The translations under genes were made by a program, and so were the position numbers. Of a stretch of DNA of 64,000 bases, positions 56,995 through 64,000 are shown piece by piece. A model generated the notes under the pieces. The model was not told the origin of the DNA. It was given only the letters and a program-made list of their open reading frames with translations, and did not search any database. The DNA comes from Archangium sp. (GTDB taxonomy: Bacteria > Myxococcota > Myxococcia > Myxococcales > Myxococcaceae), in assembly GCA_022843845.1 (NCBI GenBank), contig JALHMW010000014.1:55839-119838 (forward strand), read 5' to 3'. Position 1 is the stretch's first letter. Each line of letters starts with the position of its first letter.

Positions 56995-58734
56995 GTGGTT
57001 CGCGTCAACTCCCGGTCAAAAGCAGCAGCTGCCGCCGCGAAGGCCAAAGCGAAGGCGGCTCCCAAGGGTGTGCAGACGGCGATCGATCGCCTGGCGAAGT
57101 CGAAGAGCGCCGAGGTCGAGACGGGCGCCGACGGCTCCGAGACTCGCCGCAAACACTCGCGCCGCAAGGACGTCGAGTCGAACCAGACGCTCACGAAGAC
57201 CGAAGGGAAGCTGCTCGAGTCGACCCTCGAGTACTCCAAGCAGACCAGCCGCCCTGGCCGCGAGACCGAGAACAGCTTCGTCGATCGCAGCGACATGTTG
57301 GGCCGCCGCTCCACCCAGTCGCGCACCGAGACGCGGACCGAGAAGCAGTCGGAGCGTGGCGACACCAGCCGCCACACCATCACCACCAAGAACGCCGACG
57401 TGTACGGCATCACGAAGTCGGGCCGCGAGCAGACGGTCAGCAGCACCCTCGCCGATGGCGCCCGCACCGCGACGCACGCCAGCACCAGCGACTCGGTGGG
57501 CAACGCGCACAAGGCCTCCGACGTCACCACCGTTCGCCAGCAGGGCGAGCACACGGTCACCCGCAACGAGAAGCGCTCGAAGGGCTCCGAGCTCGAGACG
57601 CGCTCCTCCACGACGTACGACGACGGTGTCTTCACCCTCGGCGGCGGCGCTGATTGGAAGAAGGGCACCAACGTCGAGAAGAGCTTCCTGCGTGAGCGCG
57701 ACGCCGATTCGTCTCGCGTCACGGCCCGCGCCGACAAGCTCGCCGAGCGCGTCGGCAAGGTGATGGATTGGTTGGGCCTGGAGCCCGCAGCGTGGTCGAG
57801 CGAAGTCGCGCCCGAGCGCATGCACGAGAAGACGCTCGTCGAGGGCGAACACGGCAGCGTGTCGACCCAGTACGGCGTCACCGGTCACCAGAGCGCACAG
57901 TTCGACGGCCAGGGCATCTCCGCGACGTTCAAGCGTGAGGCGCGGGCGGGCGTGTACGCCGAGTCCTCCGGCCGTGTGTCGGGGCGCTTCGGTGAGGCCT
58001 CGTACGACGCACGCGCGAAGGCCGAGGTGAAGGCCAGCGTCGACGCGAACGGCCGGCTCGATCTCAACGGACTCGATGCGTCGGTGAACCTGCGGGTCGG
58101 CGCGTCGGTCGAGGCCGAGGTGACTGGCCGCGCGTCGACGAAGAGCGTCACCATCAGCGGTGTCGAGGTCGATGCCTCGGTCGAAGGGTACGCGCGCGCC
58201 TCTGCCGAGGCCGTCGCCGAAGCCAACGGGACGGTGCAGATCACCCGCAACCCGCCCACCGCGATCGCGAAGGGCGAGGCAGGCGCCTCCGCCGTCGTGA
58301 AGATCGAGGGCGAAGTGCGGTTCGAGGCAGGCCCCTTCGCGGCGGTGGTGAGCGGCTACGCCAGCGCCGGTGCCGAAGCGCGCGCCTCGGGCATCATTGG
58401 CTACGAAGACGGCAAGCTGAAGCTCGGTGGCAGCCTGGGCGCGGCGCTCGGCGTCGGCCTCGGAGGCTCGGCGACCGTCGAAGTCGACGTGCGCATGATC
58501 GGCGAGATGGCGAAGAACGTCGCCGACGTGAACAAGGACGGCAAGGTCGACTTCTGGGACGCGACGGCCGCGGTGGGCAAGACCGCGAAGTGGGTGAGCG
58601 GCTGGCTGCACCCGAAGACGGACAAGCCCCGCACCTTCATCCGAACGACTCCTGTTCTCTTCACCCCCCCGATGGTGATGCTGTGGTCCCCATGGTCCAT
58701 TCCGAACGTTTTCAAGCAGGCGAACGTGCACTGA
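56995..58734 (+). CDS. Repetitive Ala/Ser-rich protein with one EF-hand-type loop
   Basis: The protein has 579 residues from GTG 56995, with AAGGAG at 56983-56988. The N-terminus is Ala/Lys-rich (SKAAAAAAKAKAKAAPKG), followed by about 200 residues of polar, Thr/Ser/Arg-rich sequence. Residues about 300-500 have an amphipathic alternating pattern rich in Ala, Val and Gly (VSGYASAGAEARASG). A DVNKDGKVDFWD segment near residue 510 matches a full 12-residue EF-hand Ca-binding loop. No signal peptide is evident. I do not recognise the family. It lies between the sigma/anti-sigma pair and a TPR protein that starts within its 3' end. Confidence 0.75.
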   Translation: MVRVNSRSKAAAAAAKAKAKAAPKGVQTAIDRLAKSKSAEVETGADGSETRRKHSRRKDVESNQTLTKTEGKLLESTLEYSKQTSRPGRETENSFVDRSDMLGRRSTQSRTETRTEKQSERGDTSRHTITTKNADVYGITKSGREQTVSSTLADGARTATHASTSDSVGNAHKASDVTTVRQQGEHTVTRNEKRSKGSELETRSSTTYDDGVFTLGGGADWKKGTNVEKSFLRERDADSSRVTARADKLAERVGKVMDWLGLEPAAWSSEVAPERMHEKTLVEGEHGSVSTQYGVTGHQSAQFDGQGISATFKREARAGVYAESSGRVSGRFGEASYDARAKAEVKASVDANGRLDLNGLDASVNLRVGASVEAEVTGRASTKSVTISGVEVDASVEGYARASAEAVAEANGTVQITRNPPTAIAKGEAGASAVVKIEGEVRFEAGPFAAVVSGYASAGAEARASGIIGYEDGKLKLGGSLGAALGVGLGGSATVEVDVRMIGEMAKNVADVNKDGKVDFWDATAAVGKTAKWVSGWLHPKTDKPRTFIRTTPVLFTPPMVMLWSPWSIPNVFKQANVH

Positions 58735-59996
58735 AGTCGGGCGCGTACGACGAGGCGAAGAAGCTGTTCCGCGAAGACGAAGAGGCACGGGGAACGCTTT
58801 TGGACACGCGGGCGAAGCTGCAGGCTGCCGACGCAAAGCTGGCTACGGGAGATCTCAACGCCGCGGCAGCACTCTACGAGGCGGTGCTGGAGCGCAACCC
58901 GTCGATGGCCGAGGCGTACGCCGGGCTGTCGCGGATCTCGCTGTTCACCAACCAGCTCGACGCCGCAAAGATGCACGCGATGGCGGCGGTTCGGCTCTCT
59001 CCGCGTCACGGCCTCGGCTGGACGATGGTGGGCCTGGTGCACGAGAGCCTGAATGAGCTCGACCTGGCGGTGGAGGCGCTGAAGAAGGGCGTCGAGCTGT
59101 CTCCCGACGTCTTCCTCTGCCAGCTGAACCTGGGTCGCGTGCTGGCAGGGCAGGGGCGTGCGCAAGAGGCCGTCGCTGCGCTCACGCAGGCCACGTCGCT
59201 GGCTCCGCAGAACCCCGACGCCTTCACGTTCCTCGGCATGGCGTACCGCATCGGTAAGCAGCACCGCCTGGCACTGCGCGCGTTCGAGAAGGCGAAGGAT
59301 CTCGCGCCGAAGAGCGTCAGCGCGTGGGCCACGCTGGGCGACGTGTTGTTCGAGCTCAAAGAGTTCCAGGCTGCGCGCGACATCCTCGATCTCGGGCTGA
59401 AGGCCTGCGGCGATCATCCGGCGCTGCTCGAGAAGGCGCTCGCCGCGACGATGATGCTCGACGATGCGCCCGGCGCGGTCGGCTATCTCGAGCGTGAGCT
59501 CAAGGTGGCTCCTCAGCACGAGCAGGCGTGGCTCAACCTCGCCAACCTGTCGATGCTCACGGGTGACTTCGACAAGGCCGAGAAGGTCGCGAAGCAGCTG
59601 CTCGAGAAGAACCCGAAGCACTGGGAAGCCCACTTCGCGCTGGGGAATCTCTACGCCGCGGTGCCGCTCCCTCCGAAGGCTGAAGCGGCGTACCGGAAGG
59701 CGATCGAGCTCGCGCCCGGCAACTGGCGGCCGATGGTGAACCTGGCGACGCTGTTCCTCGAAGGCACGTCGGCGAGTCAGTACGCCGAGGCGCTGAAGCT
59801 GCTGGAGCAGGCAGCGACGATCGAGCCGTCTGACTGGCGCATTGCGTACAACCAGGCGCTCGCGTTCACCCGGCTCAAGCAGGCCGATCGTGCGCTCGCA
59901 GTGGTGCGGCGGATTCAGAAGCAGGCGCCGGCCGAGCATCCGATGGTCGCCGAGGCGCGGAAGCTCGAGTCGAACCTGCTCGAAGCGGCGCGCTGA
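58692..59996 (+). CDS. TPR-repeat protein
   Basis: The protein has 434 residues if it starts at ATG 58692 (GTG 58683 is close by); the start lies 43 bases inside the preceding gene. It consists of about eleven TPR units (such as GDLNAAAALYEAVLERNPSMAEAY, described by its first and last residues, and AYRKAIELAPGNW). There is no signal peptide or membrane segment. TPR proteins act as scaffolds; the tight overlap suggests it works with the repetitive EF-hand protein. Confidence 0.8.
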   Translation: MVHSERFQAGERALKSGAYDEAKKLFREDEEARGTLLDTRAKLQAADAKLATGDLNAAAALYEAVLERNPSMAEAYAGLSRISLFTNQLDAAKMHAMAAVRLSPRHGLGWTMVGLVHESLNELDLAVEALKKGVELSPDVFLCQLNLGRVLAGQGRAQEAVAALTQATSLAPQNPDAFTFLGMAYRIGKQHRLALRAFEKAKDLAPKSVSAWATLGDVLFELKEFQAARDILDLGLKACGDHPALLEKALAATMMLDDAPGAVGYLERELKVAPQHEQAWLNLANLSMLTGDFDKAEKVAKQLLEKNPKHWEAHFALGNLYAAVPLPPKAEAAYRKAIELAPGNWRPMVNLATLFLEGTSASQYAEALKLLEQAATIEPSDWRIAYNQALAFTRLKQADRALAVVRRIQKQAPAEHPMVAEARKLESNLLEAAR

Positions 59997-60023
59997 TTTC
60001 GCACGGAACGTTGCGTCAGGTCC

Positions 60024-60569
60024 TCACACCACCGAGTTCCGGTTGGGGTTCAGGTAGTCGAGTTCGGCCTCCTCAAATCGCTGCTCGAGCGCTTCCGTAC
60101 CGTGTGCCTTCTTGAACTCGCGCTCCCTCTCAGTGATCGGAAGAAGCCACAGAAAGCGAATCCGTGGTTCGGCCGACCACTCGAGGTCTGGCCCATCGAG
60201 ATACGGCAGCGAGATCAAGCCGAACGAGGCAGTTGCTCCAACGAGCCACGGACGGCCGAAGTTCACGGAGTGCCCAAGCCCCAATCGATGACCGGTGCGG
60301 TGATAGTGGGCGACGACGGTCAGCAACTCGACGAGTCCTGGCTGGGCGTGTTCGGCCATGAGGTGGAGTTCGAGCGCTTCGTCGTCGAGCGGCTGCGACA
60401 TCGAACTTGTCGCGTAGCAAAGCGAGTCGTTTCTCTGGAAGACCAACACCTCAAAGTCGGGCGGAAGTTCGTGAACAGGGCCGCGGGTCAGGCGCTCCCG
60501 ACGCAAGGGCGGCCCCCAGCTCTTCGTGTAGTGGTTCTCGATCGCGGCTGAATGCGCGGCCCTCTTCAT
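60024..60569 (-). CDS. SUFU (suppressor of fused) domain protein
   Basis: The protein has 181 residues. Diagnostic SUFU-family wording is present: GHSVNFGRPWLVGATASFG, LISLPYLDGPDLEW and IRFLWLLPITEREREFKKAHG, with LDYLNPNRNSVV at the end. Bacterial SUFU proteins often serve as immunity proteins for polymorphic toxins. Here no toxin gene adjoins it; its upstream neighbour codes for an Ala/Lys-rich secreted protein and the convergent one for a TPR protein. The start MKRAAHSAAIENHY is followed directly by conserved sequence. Confidence 0.82.
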   Translation of the reverse strand: MKRAAHSAAIENHYTKSWGPPLRRERLTRGPVHELPPDFEVLVFQRNDSLCYATSSMSQPLDDEALELHLMAEHAQPGLVELLTVVAHYHRTGHRLGLGHSVNFGRPWLVGATASFGLISLPYLDGPDLEWSAEPRIRFLWLLPITEREREFKKAHGTEALEQRFEEAELDYLNPNRNSVV

Positions 60570-60644
60570 GATCGAACACTTAGCAGTGCCTTGCGGCGAC
60601 CTGCTCCTGCGGCTGTGCTGAGCCTCCGCCAGCTCACAGACGAA

Positions 60645-60678
60645 GGCCCCGGCCGACCACTGAGCGGTCGCCGAGGCC
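60645..60678 (-). terminator. Hairpin terminator of the Ala/Lys-rich gene
   Basis: On the minus strand a nine-base-pair outer stem (60678-60670 with 60653-60645, one G-T pair) and a four-pair inner stem (separated by one bulged base) enclose a seven-base loop. The sequence after it (TTCGTCTG) is only weakly T-rich. It lies 20-50 bases after the stop of the Ala/Lys-rich gene. Confidence 0.6.
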
Positions 60679-60698
60679 TCGGACCTGCTTCGCGCTGA

Positions 60699-61304
60699 TT
60701 ACTTCGCGTCGGCGTCAGCGTCGGCCGCTTCACGATCAGCGTCGGCGTTTGCCTTCTCCGCGTCAGCCTCGGCGGCCGCGAGCGCCTGCTCCAGCTTCGC
60801 GTCGGCATCGGCCTTCGCCTGGGCGTTCGCCGCGTTCGCTGCAGCCTTCGCCGCCTCGACCTTCGCCATCGCCTCGGCGCGCTTCGCCTCGGCGTTCGCC
60901 TTCGCAGCGGCCGCCTTCGACGCCGGGTCCTTCTTCGTCTTCGCTTCGTCCGCGGCCGTCTTCGCCGCCGCCTTCGCCGCGTCGACCTTCGCCTTGCCAT
61001 CGGCCTTCACGGCGTCGAGCTTGGTCTTGTTGTCGGCCTTCGCCGCGTCGACCTTCGCCTTGGCGGCATCCTTCGCGGCCTTCACCTTGTCCTGCGCGGC
61101 CTTCTTGCGCTCCTCGGCCTGCGCCTTGTTGGCCTTCTTCGCGTCGTCACGCGCCGCCTTGGCAGCCTTCGCGTCGGCCTTCGCATCAGCGGCGGCGGGC
61201 GCGGCGGCTGCAGGCGCGGCGTCCTTCTTGTCGGGACCCTTTCCAGCGGGCTGGGCGAAGGCGAACGAGGCAACGACGGCAAAAGCCAGGGCAAGACGCT
61301 TCAT
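60699..61304 (-). CDS. Secreted Ala/Lys/Asp-rich helical protein
   Basis: The protein has 201 residues. A signal peptide (MKRLALAFAVVASFAFAQ) with AGGAG upstream is followed by sequence made almost only of Ala, Lys, Asp and Glu in a long-helix pattern (such as AKAKVDAAKADNK). The composition resembles TolA-stem or histone H1-like proteins, with a basic middle and an acidic end (DADREAADADADAK). It could span the periplasm or bind nucleic acid or polyanions outside; no family can be named. Confidence 0.75.
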   Translation of the reverse strand: MKRLALAFAVVASFAFAQPAGKGPDKKDAAPAAAAPAAADAKADAKAAKAARDDAKKANKAQAEERKKAAQDKVKAAKDAAKAKVDAAKADNKTKLDAVKADGKAKVDAAKAAAKTAADEAKTKKDPASKAAAAKANAEAKRAEAMAKVEAAKAAANAANAQAKADADAKLEQALAAAEADAEKANADADREAADADADAK

Positions 61305-61424
61305 GGTTTTTTCAACTCCTATGAGGTGTGGATGGAAAGGCGACGCACTCTGCGCGGGGATGACGGACGAGGGCAACCTCGATTCACGCAACAGTCGAGA
61401 TCGTTTGCGCTGTGGGAGACCGAG

Positions 61425-62618
61425 TCAGACGCGCTCGAACGTCGCCGCGATGCCCTGGCCGACGCCGATGCACATGGTGGCGAGCCCGCGACGCAGGTTC
61501 CGCGCCTTCATGGCGTGGAGCAGGGTGGCGGTGATGCGCGCGCCTGACATGCCGAGCGGGTGACCGAGCGCGATGGCTCCGCCGTTCACGTTCACGATCG
61601 CTTCGTCGAGCTTCAGCTCGCGCAGACACGCGAGCGACTGGGCGGCGAAGGCCTCGTTGAGCTCGATCAGCTCGAGCTGGTCGACGCTCCAGCCGGCCCT
61701 CGCGAGCGCCTTCTGGGAAGCCGGCACGGGTCCGATGCCCATGGTGCGCGGATCGACGCCTGCGGTCGCGCTCGACACGAAGCGGGCGAGCGGCTGACGG
61801 CCTTTGAGCGCGCGCTCGCTCATCAGCACCACGGCCGAGGCGCCATCATTGAGCGACGACGAGTTGCCGGCCGTGACGGAGCCGCCATCACGAAATGCCG
61901 CCTTCAGCGTCGCGAGCTTCTCCACCGTCGAGTCGGAGCGCGGCTGCTCATCCTGCGAAACCACGATCGCCGGGCCCTTCTTCTGCGGCAGCTCGACCGG
62001 CACCAGCTCGGCAGCGAACCGGCCCTCCTTCTGCGCGGCGACCGCCTTCTCATGCGACGCCACCGCGAAACGATCTTGATCGGCTCGCGAGATCTTCCAC
62101 TGCTCTGCGACGTTCTCGGCCGTCTCGCCCATCTGCTCGAGCGGGAACATCGCGGCGAGCTTCGGGTTCGGGTACCGCCAGCCGAGCGAGGTGTCGTAGC
62201 CCTCGAGCTTGCCGCCAGGGAATGCCTCCGACGGCTTCGGCATCGACCACGGCGCGCGCGTCATCGACTCCACGCCTCCGGCGATCACCACGTCGGCCTC
62301 TCCGAGCCTGATCATCCGCGCGCCCTGAATCAACGCCTCGAGCCCCGAGCCGCAGAGGCGATTCACGGTCGCGGCCGGCACCTGCTGCGGCAGCCCAGCG
62401 AGGAGCGACGCCATGCGCGCGACGTTGCGGTTGTCTTCACCTGCCTGGTTCGCGCACCCGAAGTACAGCTCCTCGATGCTCGCCAGATCGACCTTCGCGC
62501 GCTCGACGACGGCACGAATCACCAGCGCCGCGAGATCGTCGGGCCGAACGTCCTTCAACGCGCCGCGCAGCTTGCCGATCGGCGTGCGTACGGCGTCGAC
62601 CACGAAGCACTCGTTCAT
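61425..62618 (-). CDS. Thiolase (acetyl-CoA acyltransferase)
   Basis: The protein has 397 residues, normal for a thiolase. It shows the active-site Cys in [23 protein letters not shown], the catalytic His in [16 protein letters not shown] and the second Cys in CIGVGQGIA. It splits 3-ketoacyl-CoA or, in reverse, condenses acyl-CoAs. [18 protein letters not shown] resembles the beta-ketoadipyl-CoA thiolase (PcaF/PaaJ) group, but the substrate is not certain. Its ATG at 62618 overlaps the stop of the upstream alcohol dehydrogenase gene (ATGA). Confidence 0.94.
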   Translation of the reverse strand: MNECFVVDAVRTPIGKLRGALKDVRPDDLAALVIRAVVERAKVDLASIEELYFGCANQAGEDNRNVARMASLLAGLPQQVPAATVNRLCGSGLEALIQGARMIRLGEADVVIAGGVESMTRAPWSMPKPSEAFPGGKLEGYDTSLGWRYPNPKLAAMFPLEQMGETAENVAEQWKISRADQDRFAVASHEKAVAAQKEGRFAAELVPVELPQKKGPAIVVSQDEQPRSDSTVEKLATLKAAFRDGGSVTAGNSSSLNDGASAVVLMSERALKGRQPLARFVSSATAGVDPRTMGIGPVPASQKALARAGWSVDQLELIELNEAFAAQSLACLRELKLDEAIVNVNGGAIALGHPLGMSGARITATLLHAMKARNLRRGLATMCIGVGQGIAATFERV

Positions 62619-63643
62619 GGCGTCAGCACCACGTTGCCGAACGACTTGCGGTCGGCCAGCAGCCCATGTGCCTCGGCCGCCTTCTCGAGCGGCAGCACGC
62701 GATCGAGCACCGGGTTGAGCTTGCCCTCGTCGACCAGCTGCATCACGCGGAAGAGGTCGCCCTTCGAGCCCATCGTCGAGCCGAGCAGCGAGATGCGCTT
62801 GTAGAACAGCACGCGCAGGTCGAGCTTCACGTCGCCGCCCGCCGTCGCGCCGCACGTCACCAGCCGCCCGCCGTACGGAAGACACGCGATCGACTTGTCC
62901 CACGTCGAGGCGCCCGTGTGCTCGAACACCACGTCGACCAGCTTCTTGTTGGTGAGCTTCTTCACCTCGTCGACGAAGTCGTGCGTCGTGTAGTTGATGA
63001 CGTGATCGGCGCCGAGCTGCGTCGCCTTCTCGAGCTTCTCGGCCGTCGAGGCGGTGGCGATCACCTTCGCGCCCATCAGCTTCGCGATCTGAATGCCCGC
63101 GCTCCCGACGCCCGAGCCGGCGGCGTGGATGAGCACCGTCTCTCCGGGCTGCAGCTGCGCGCGCCGCACCAGCATCGTCCACGAGGTGAGGAACGTGAGC
63201 GGCAGGCATGCGGCCTCTTCGAACGAGAGCCGCTTCGGCTTCGGCAGGATGTTCTGCCTGGGCACACAGACGAACTCGGCGTTGCCGCCGCGCACGTGCT
63301 CTCCGAGGATCGAGTACTGCCGGCAGAAGTTGTCGTCGCCCTTGAGGCACTTCTCGCACACGCCGCACGACAGGCCCGGGTTCACGCACACCTCGGTGCC
63401 CGGCTCGAGATCGGCCACCTCGGACCCCACCGCGTCGACCACGCCAGCGATGTCGCTCCCCAGCACGTGCGGCAGCTGGAGCTTCAGCCCCTGCCACCCT
63501 TTCCGCACCCAGACATCAAGGTGATTGAGCGCGACGGCCTTCACCCGCACCCGTACCTCGCGCGCTTTGGGCTCCGGTTTCGGCAGCTCAATGACTTCGA
63601 GGACTTCTGGCCCGCCGTGCCTGGTGAAGCCGACTGCTCGCAT
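62615..63643 (-). CDS. Zinc-type medium-chain alcohol dehydrogenase/quinone reductase
   Basis: The protein has 342 residues of the MDR superfamily. The structural-zinc Cys residues are in [15 protein letters not shown]. The NAD(P)-binding Gly motif is in [15 protein letters not shown], and [12 protein letters not shown] is the quinone-reductase-like start. The catalytic zinc Cys is replaced by Asn in the ALNHLD position, so it may act as an NADPH-dependent reductase of acyl-CoA or enoyl compounds. ATG 63643 begins the conserved part. It forms an operon with the thiolase. Confidence 0.9.
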   Translation of the reverse strand: MRAVGFTRHGGPEVLEVIELPKPEPKAREVRVRVKAVALNHLDVWVRKGWQGLKLQLPHVLGSDIAGVVDAVGSEVADLEPGTEVCVNPGLSCGVCEKCLKGDDNFCRQYSILGEHVRGGNAEFVCVPRQNILPKPKRLSFEEAACLPLTFLTSWTMLVRRAQLQPGETVLIHAAGSGVGSAGIQIAKLMGAKVIATASTAEKLEKATQLGADHVINYTTHDFVDEVKKLTNKKLVDVVFEHTGASTWDKSIACLPYGGRLVTCGATAGGDVKLDLRVLFYKRISLLGSTMGSKGDLFRVMQLVDEGKLNPVLDRVLPLEKAAEAHGLLADRKSFGNVVLTP

Positions 63644-63779
63644 GTCATGACTCCGTGTCTTGAGTGGCTGAGGGGGCTCGTGTACAGCCACGCCCGTTGT
63701 TGGCTTCCTAGAAGTCGCGGTCGGGAAAATCTACCGGGTTGGCAGGCCGTGCTGACCCACGAAAGAAGCGTTGCTCCCC

Positions 63780-64000
63780 ATGACGATCCGGTCCCTGTTG
63801 GTGTCGAGCGTAGTGCTGTCGGTCTTCTCTGCGTGCCCGGTGCGTCCTTCCGGCACTGACGCGGGTCGTGGTGGTGGCGGAGGCAGCCTGCTGGCCGGCG
63901 GCGGAAACAGCGGAACGGGCGGCGGCATCGCGACGGGGGGCGGTTCAGTGACGGGCGGCGGCCTGGCGACCGGCGGCGGCGTGGCGACTGGCGGCGGCGT
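63780..64000 (+). CDS. Lipoprotein with Gly-rich linker, N-terminal part
   Basis: The gene runs off the window after 73 codons. The N-terminus MTIRSLLVSSVVLSVFSAC carries a lipobox-like FSAC, so it is probably lipid-anchored. A Gly-rich linker of GGGxATGGG-type repeats follows, coded by imperfect 15- to 18-base GGCGGC units. The architecture is like that of the lipoprotein at 37232-38752. The functional domain lies beyond the window. Confidence 0.75.
   Translation, partial: MTIRSLLVSSVVLSVFSACPVRPSGTDAGRGGGGGSLLAGGGNSGTGGGIATGGGSVTGGGLATGGGVATGGG

Noticed and set aside
58401..59939. Leftward open frame opposite the TPR gene
   Set aside because: Composition of an antisense shadow; TPR repeats on the + strand are clear.
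62619..63497. In-frame upstream extension of the thiolase
   Set aside because: It lies fully within the alcohol dehydrogenase gene in another frame and has no thiolase similarity; the ATGA overlap sets the start at 62618.

Overview
The window is very GC-rich DNA with tightly packed genes, many GTG starts and frequent 4-base ATGA/GTGA stop-start overlaps. The gene content points to Myxococcota, probably a Myxococcia-type myxobacterium. The supporting signs are an OmpA protein with thrombospondin type 3 repeats, an Ig-repeat surface protein with a MYXO-CTERM-like tail, a cytosolic Ser/Thr kinase of the myxobacterial type, a REC-DUF4388-TPR protein, a zinc-ribbon/TPR membrane protein, lipoproteins with glycine-rich linkers, and a class II (B12-dependent) ribonucleotide reductase. 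The genus is inference. I saw no rRNA, tRNA, CRISPR array, insertion sequence or prophage.

Region 1 (1-14.8 kb): the 3' end of gcvH, then about 10.8 kb later gcvP. Between them lie a leftward cell-surface operon (Ig-repeat protein, OmpA/TSP3 protein, small secreted protein), a gene-poor stretch of about 1 kb, a di-heme cytochrome c, a DUF559/AbiEi-like protein and an apparently frameshifted remnant. gcvP is coupled to a small membrane-anchored protein by a TTG start.

Region 2 (14.3-22.4 kb): a Ser/Thr kinase with a C-terminal ribbon-helix-helix-like segment, an outer-membrane barrel candidate, a PilZ-like protein, a REC-DUF4388-TM-TPR protein whose phospho-acceptor Asp is replaced by Glu, ruvC-ruvA, and a MerR-like regulator followed by a stand-alone sigma region 4 protein. 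A perfect 9-bp inverted repeat and a sigma-70-like promoter precede the MerR-like gene.

Region 3 (22.4-37.2 kb): a long rightward operon purH - zinc-ribbon/TPR protein - purD - lptF - lptG, then envelope polysaccharide genes (two GT4-type glycosyltransferases and a polyisoprenyl-phosphate hexose-1-phosphate transferase). Four small or membrane proteins of unknown function follow in the same direction.

Region 4 (37.2-50.2 kb): a Gly-rich lipoprotein, a two-component system, a TSUP transporter with a persulfide dioxygenase-like hydrolase, a lipoyl-fold protein lacking the modified Lys, and nrdJ with a recognisable promoter, possible paired NrdR boxes, a structured leader and a clear intrinsic terminator. 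Then come a thioredoxin-like [2Fe-2S] ferredoxin, a LysR regulator divergent from an exported pirin, and a Bax inhibitor-1 family protein.

Region 5 (50.2-64 kb): a permuted-ATP-grasp-like protein, an HCCA isomerase/DsbA-family protein, a metallophosphatase and an SRPBCC-DUF5939-type adenylyl cyclase. The most enigmatic locus follows at 55.06-60.0 kb: ECF sigma factor, a Cys-less anti-sigma-like protein, a 579-residue repetitive protein with one EF-hand loop, and a TPR protein. The window closes with an orphan SUFU-domain protein, a secreted Ala/Lys-rich protein, a thiolase/alcohol dehydrogenase pair and the start of another Gly-rich lipoprotein.
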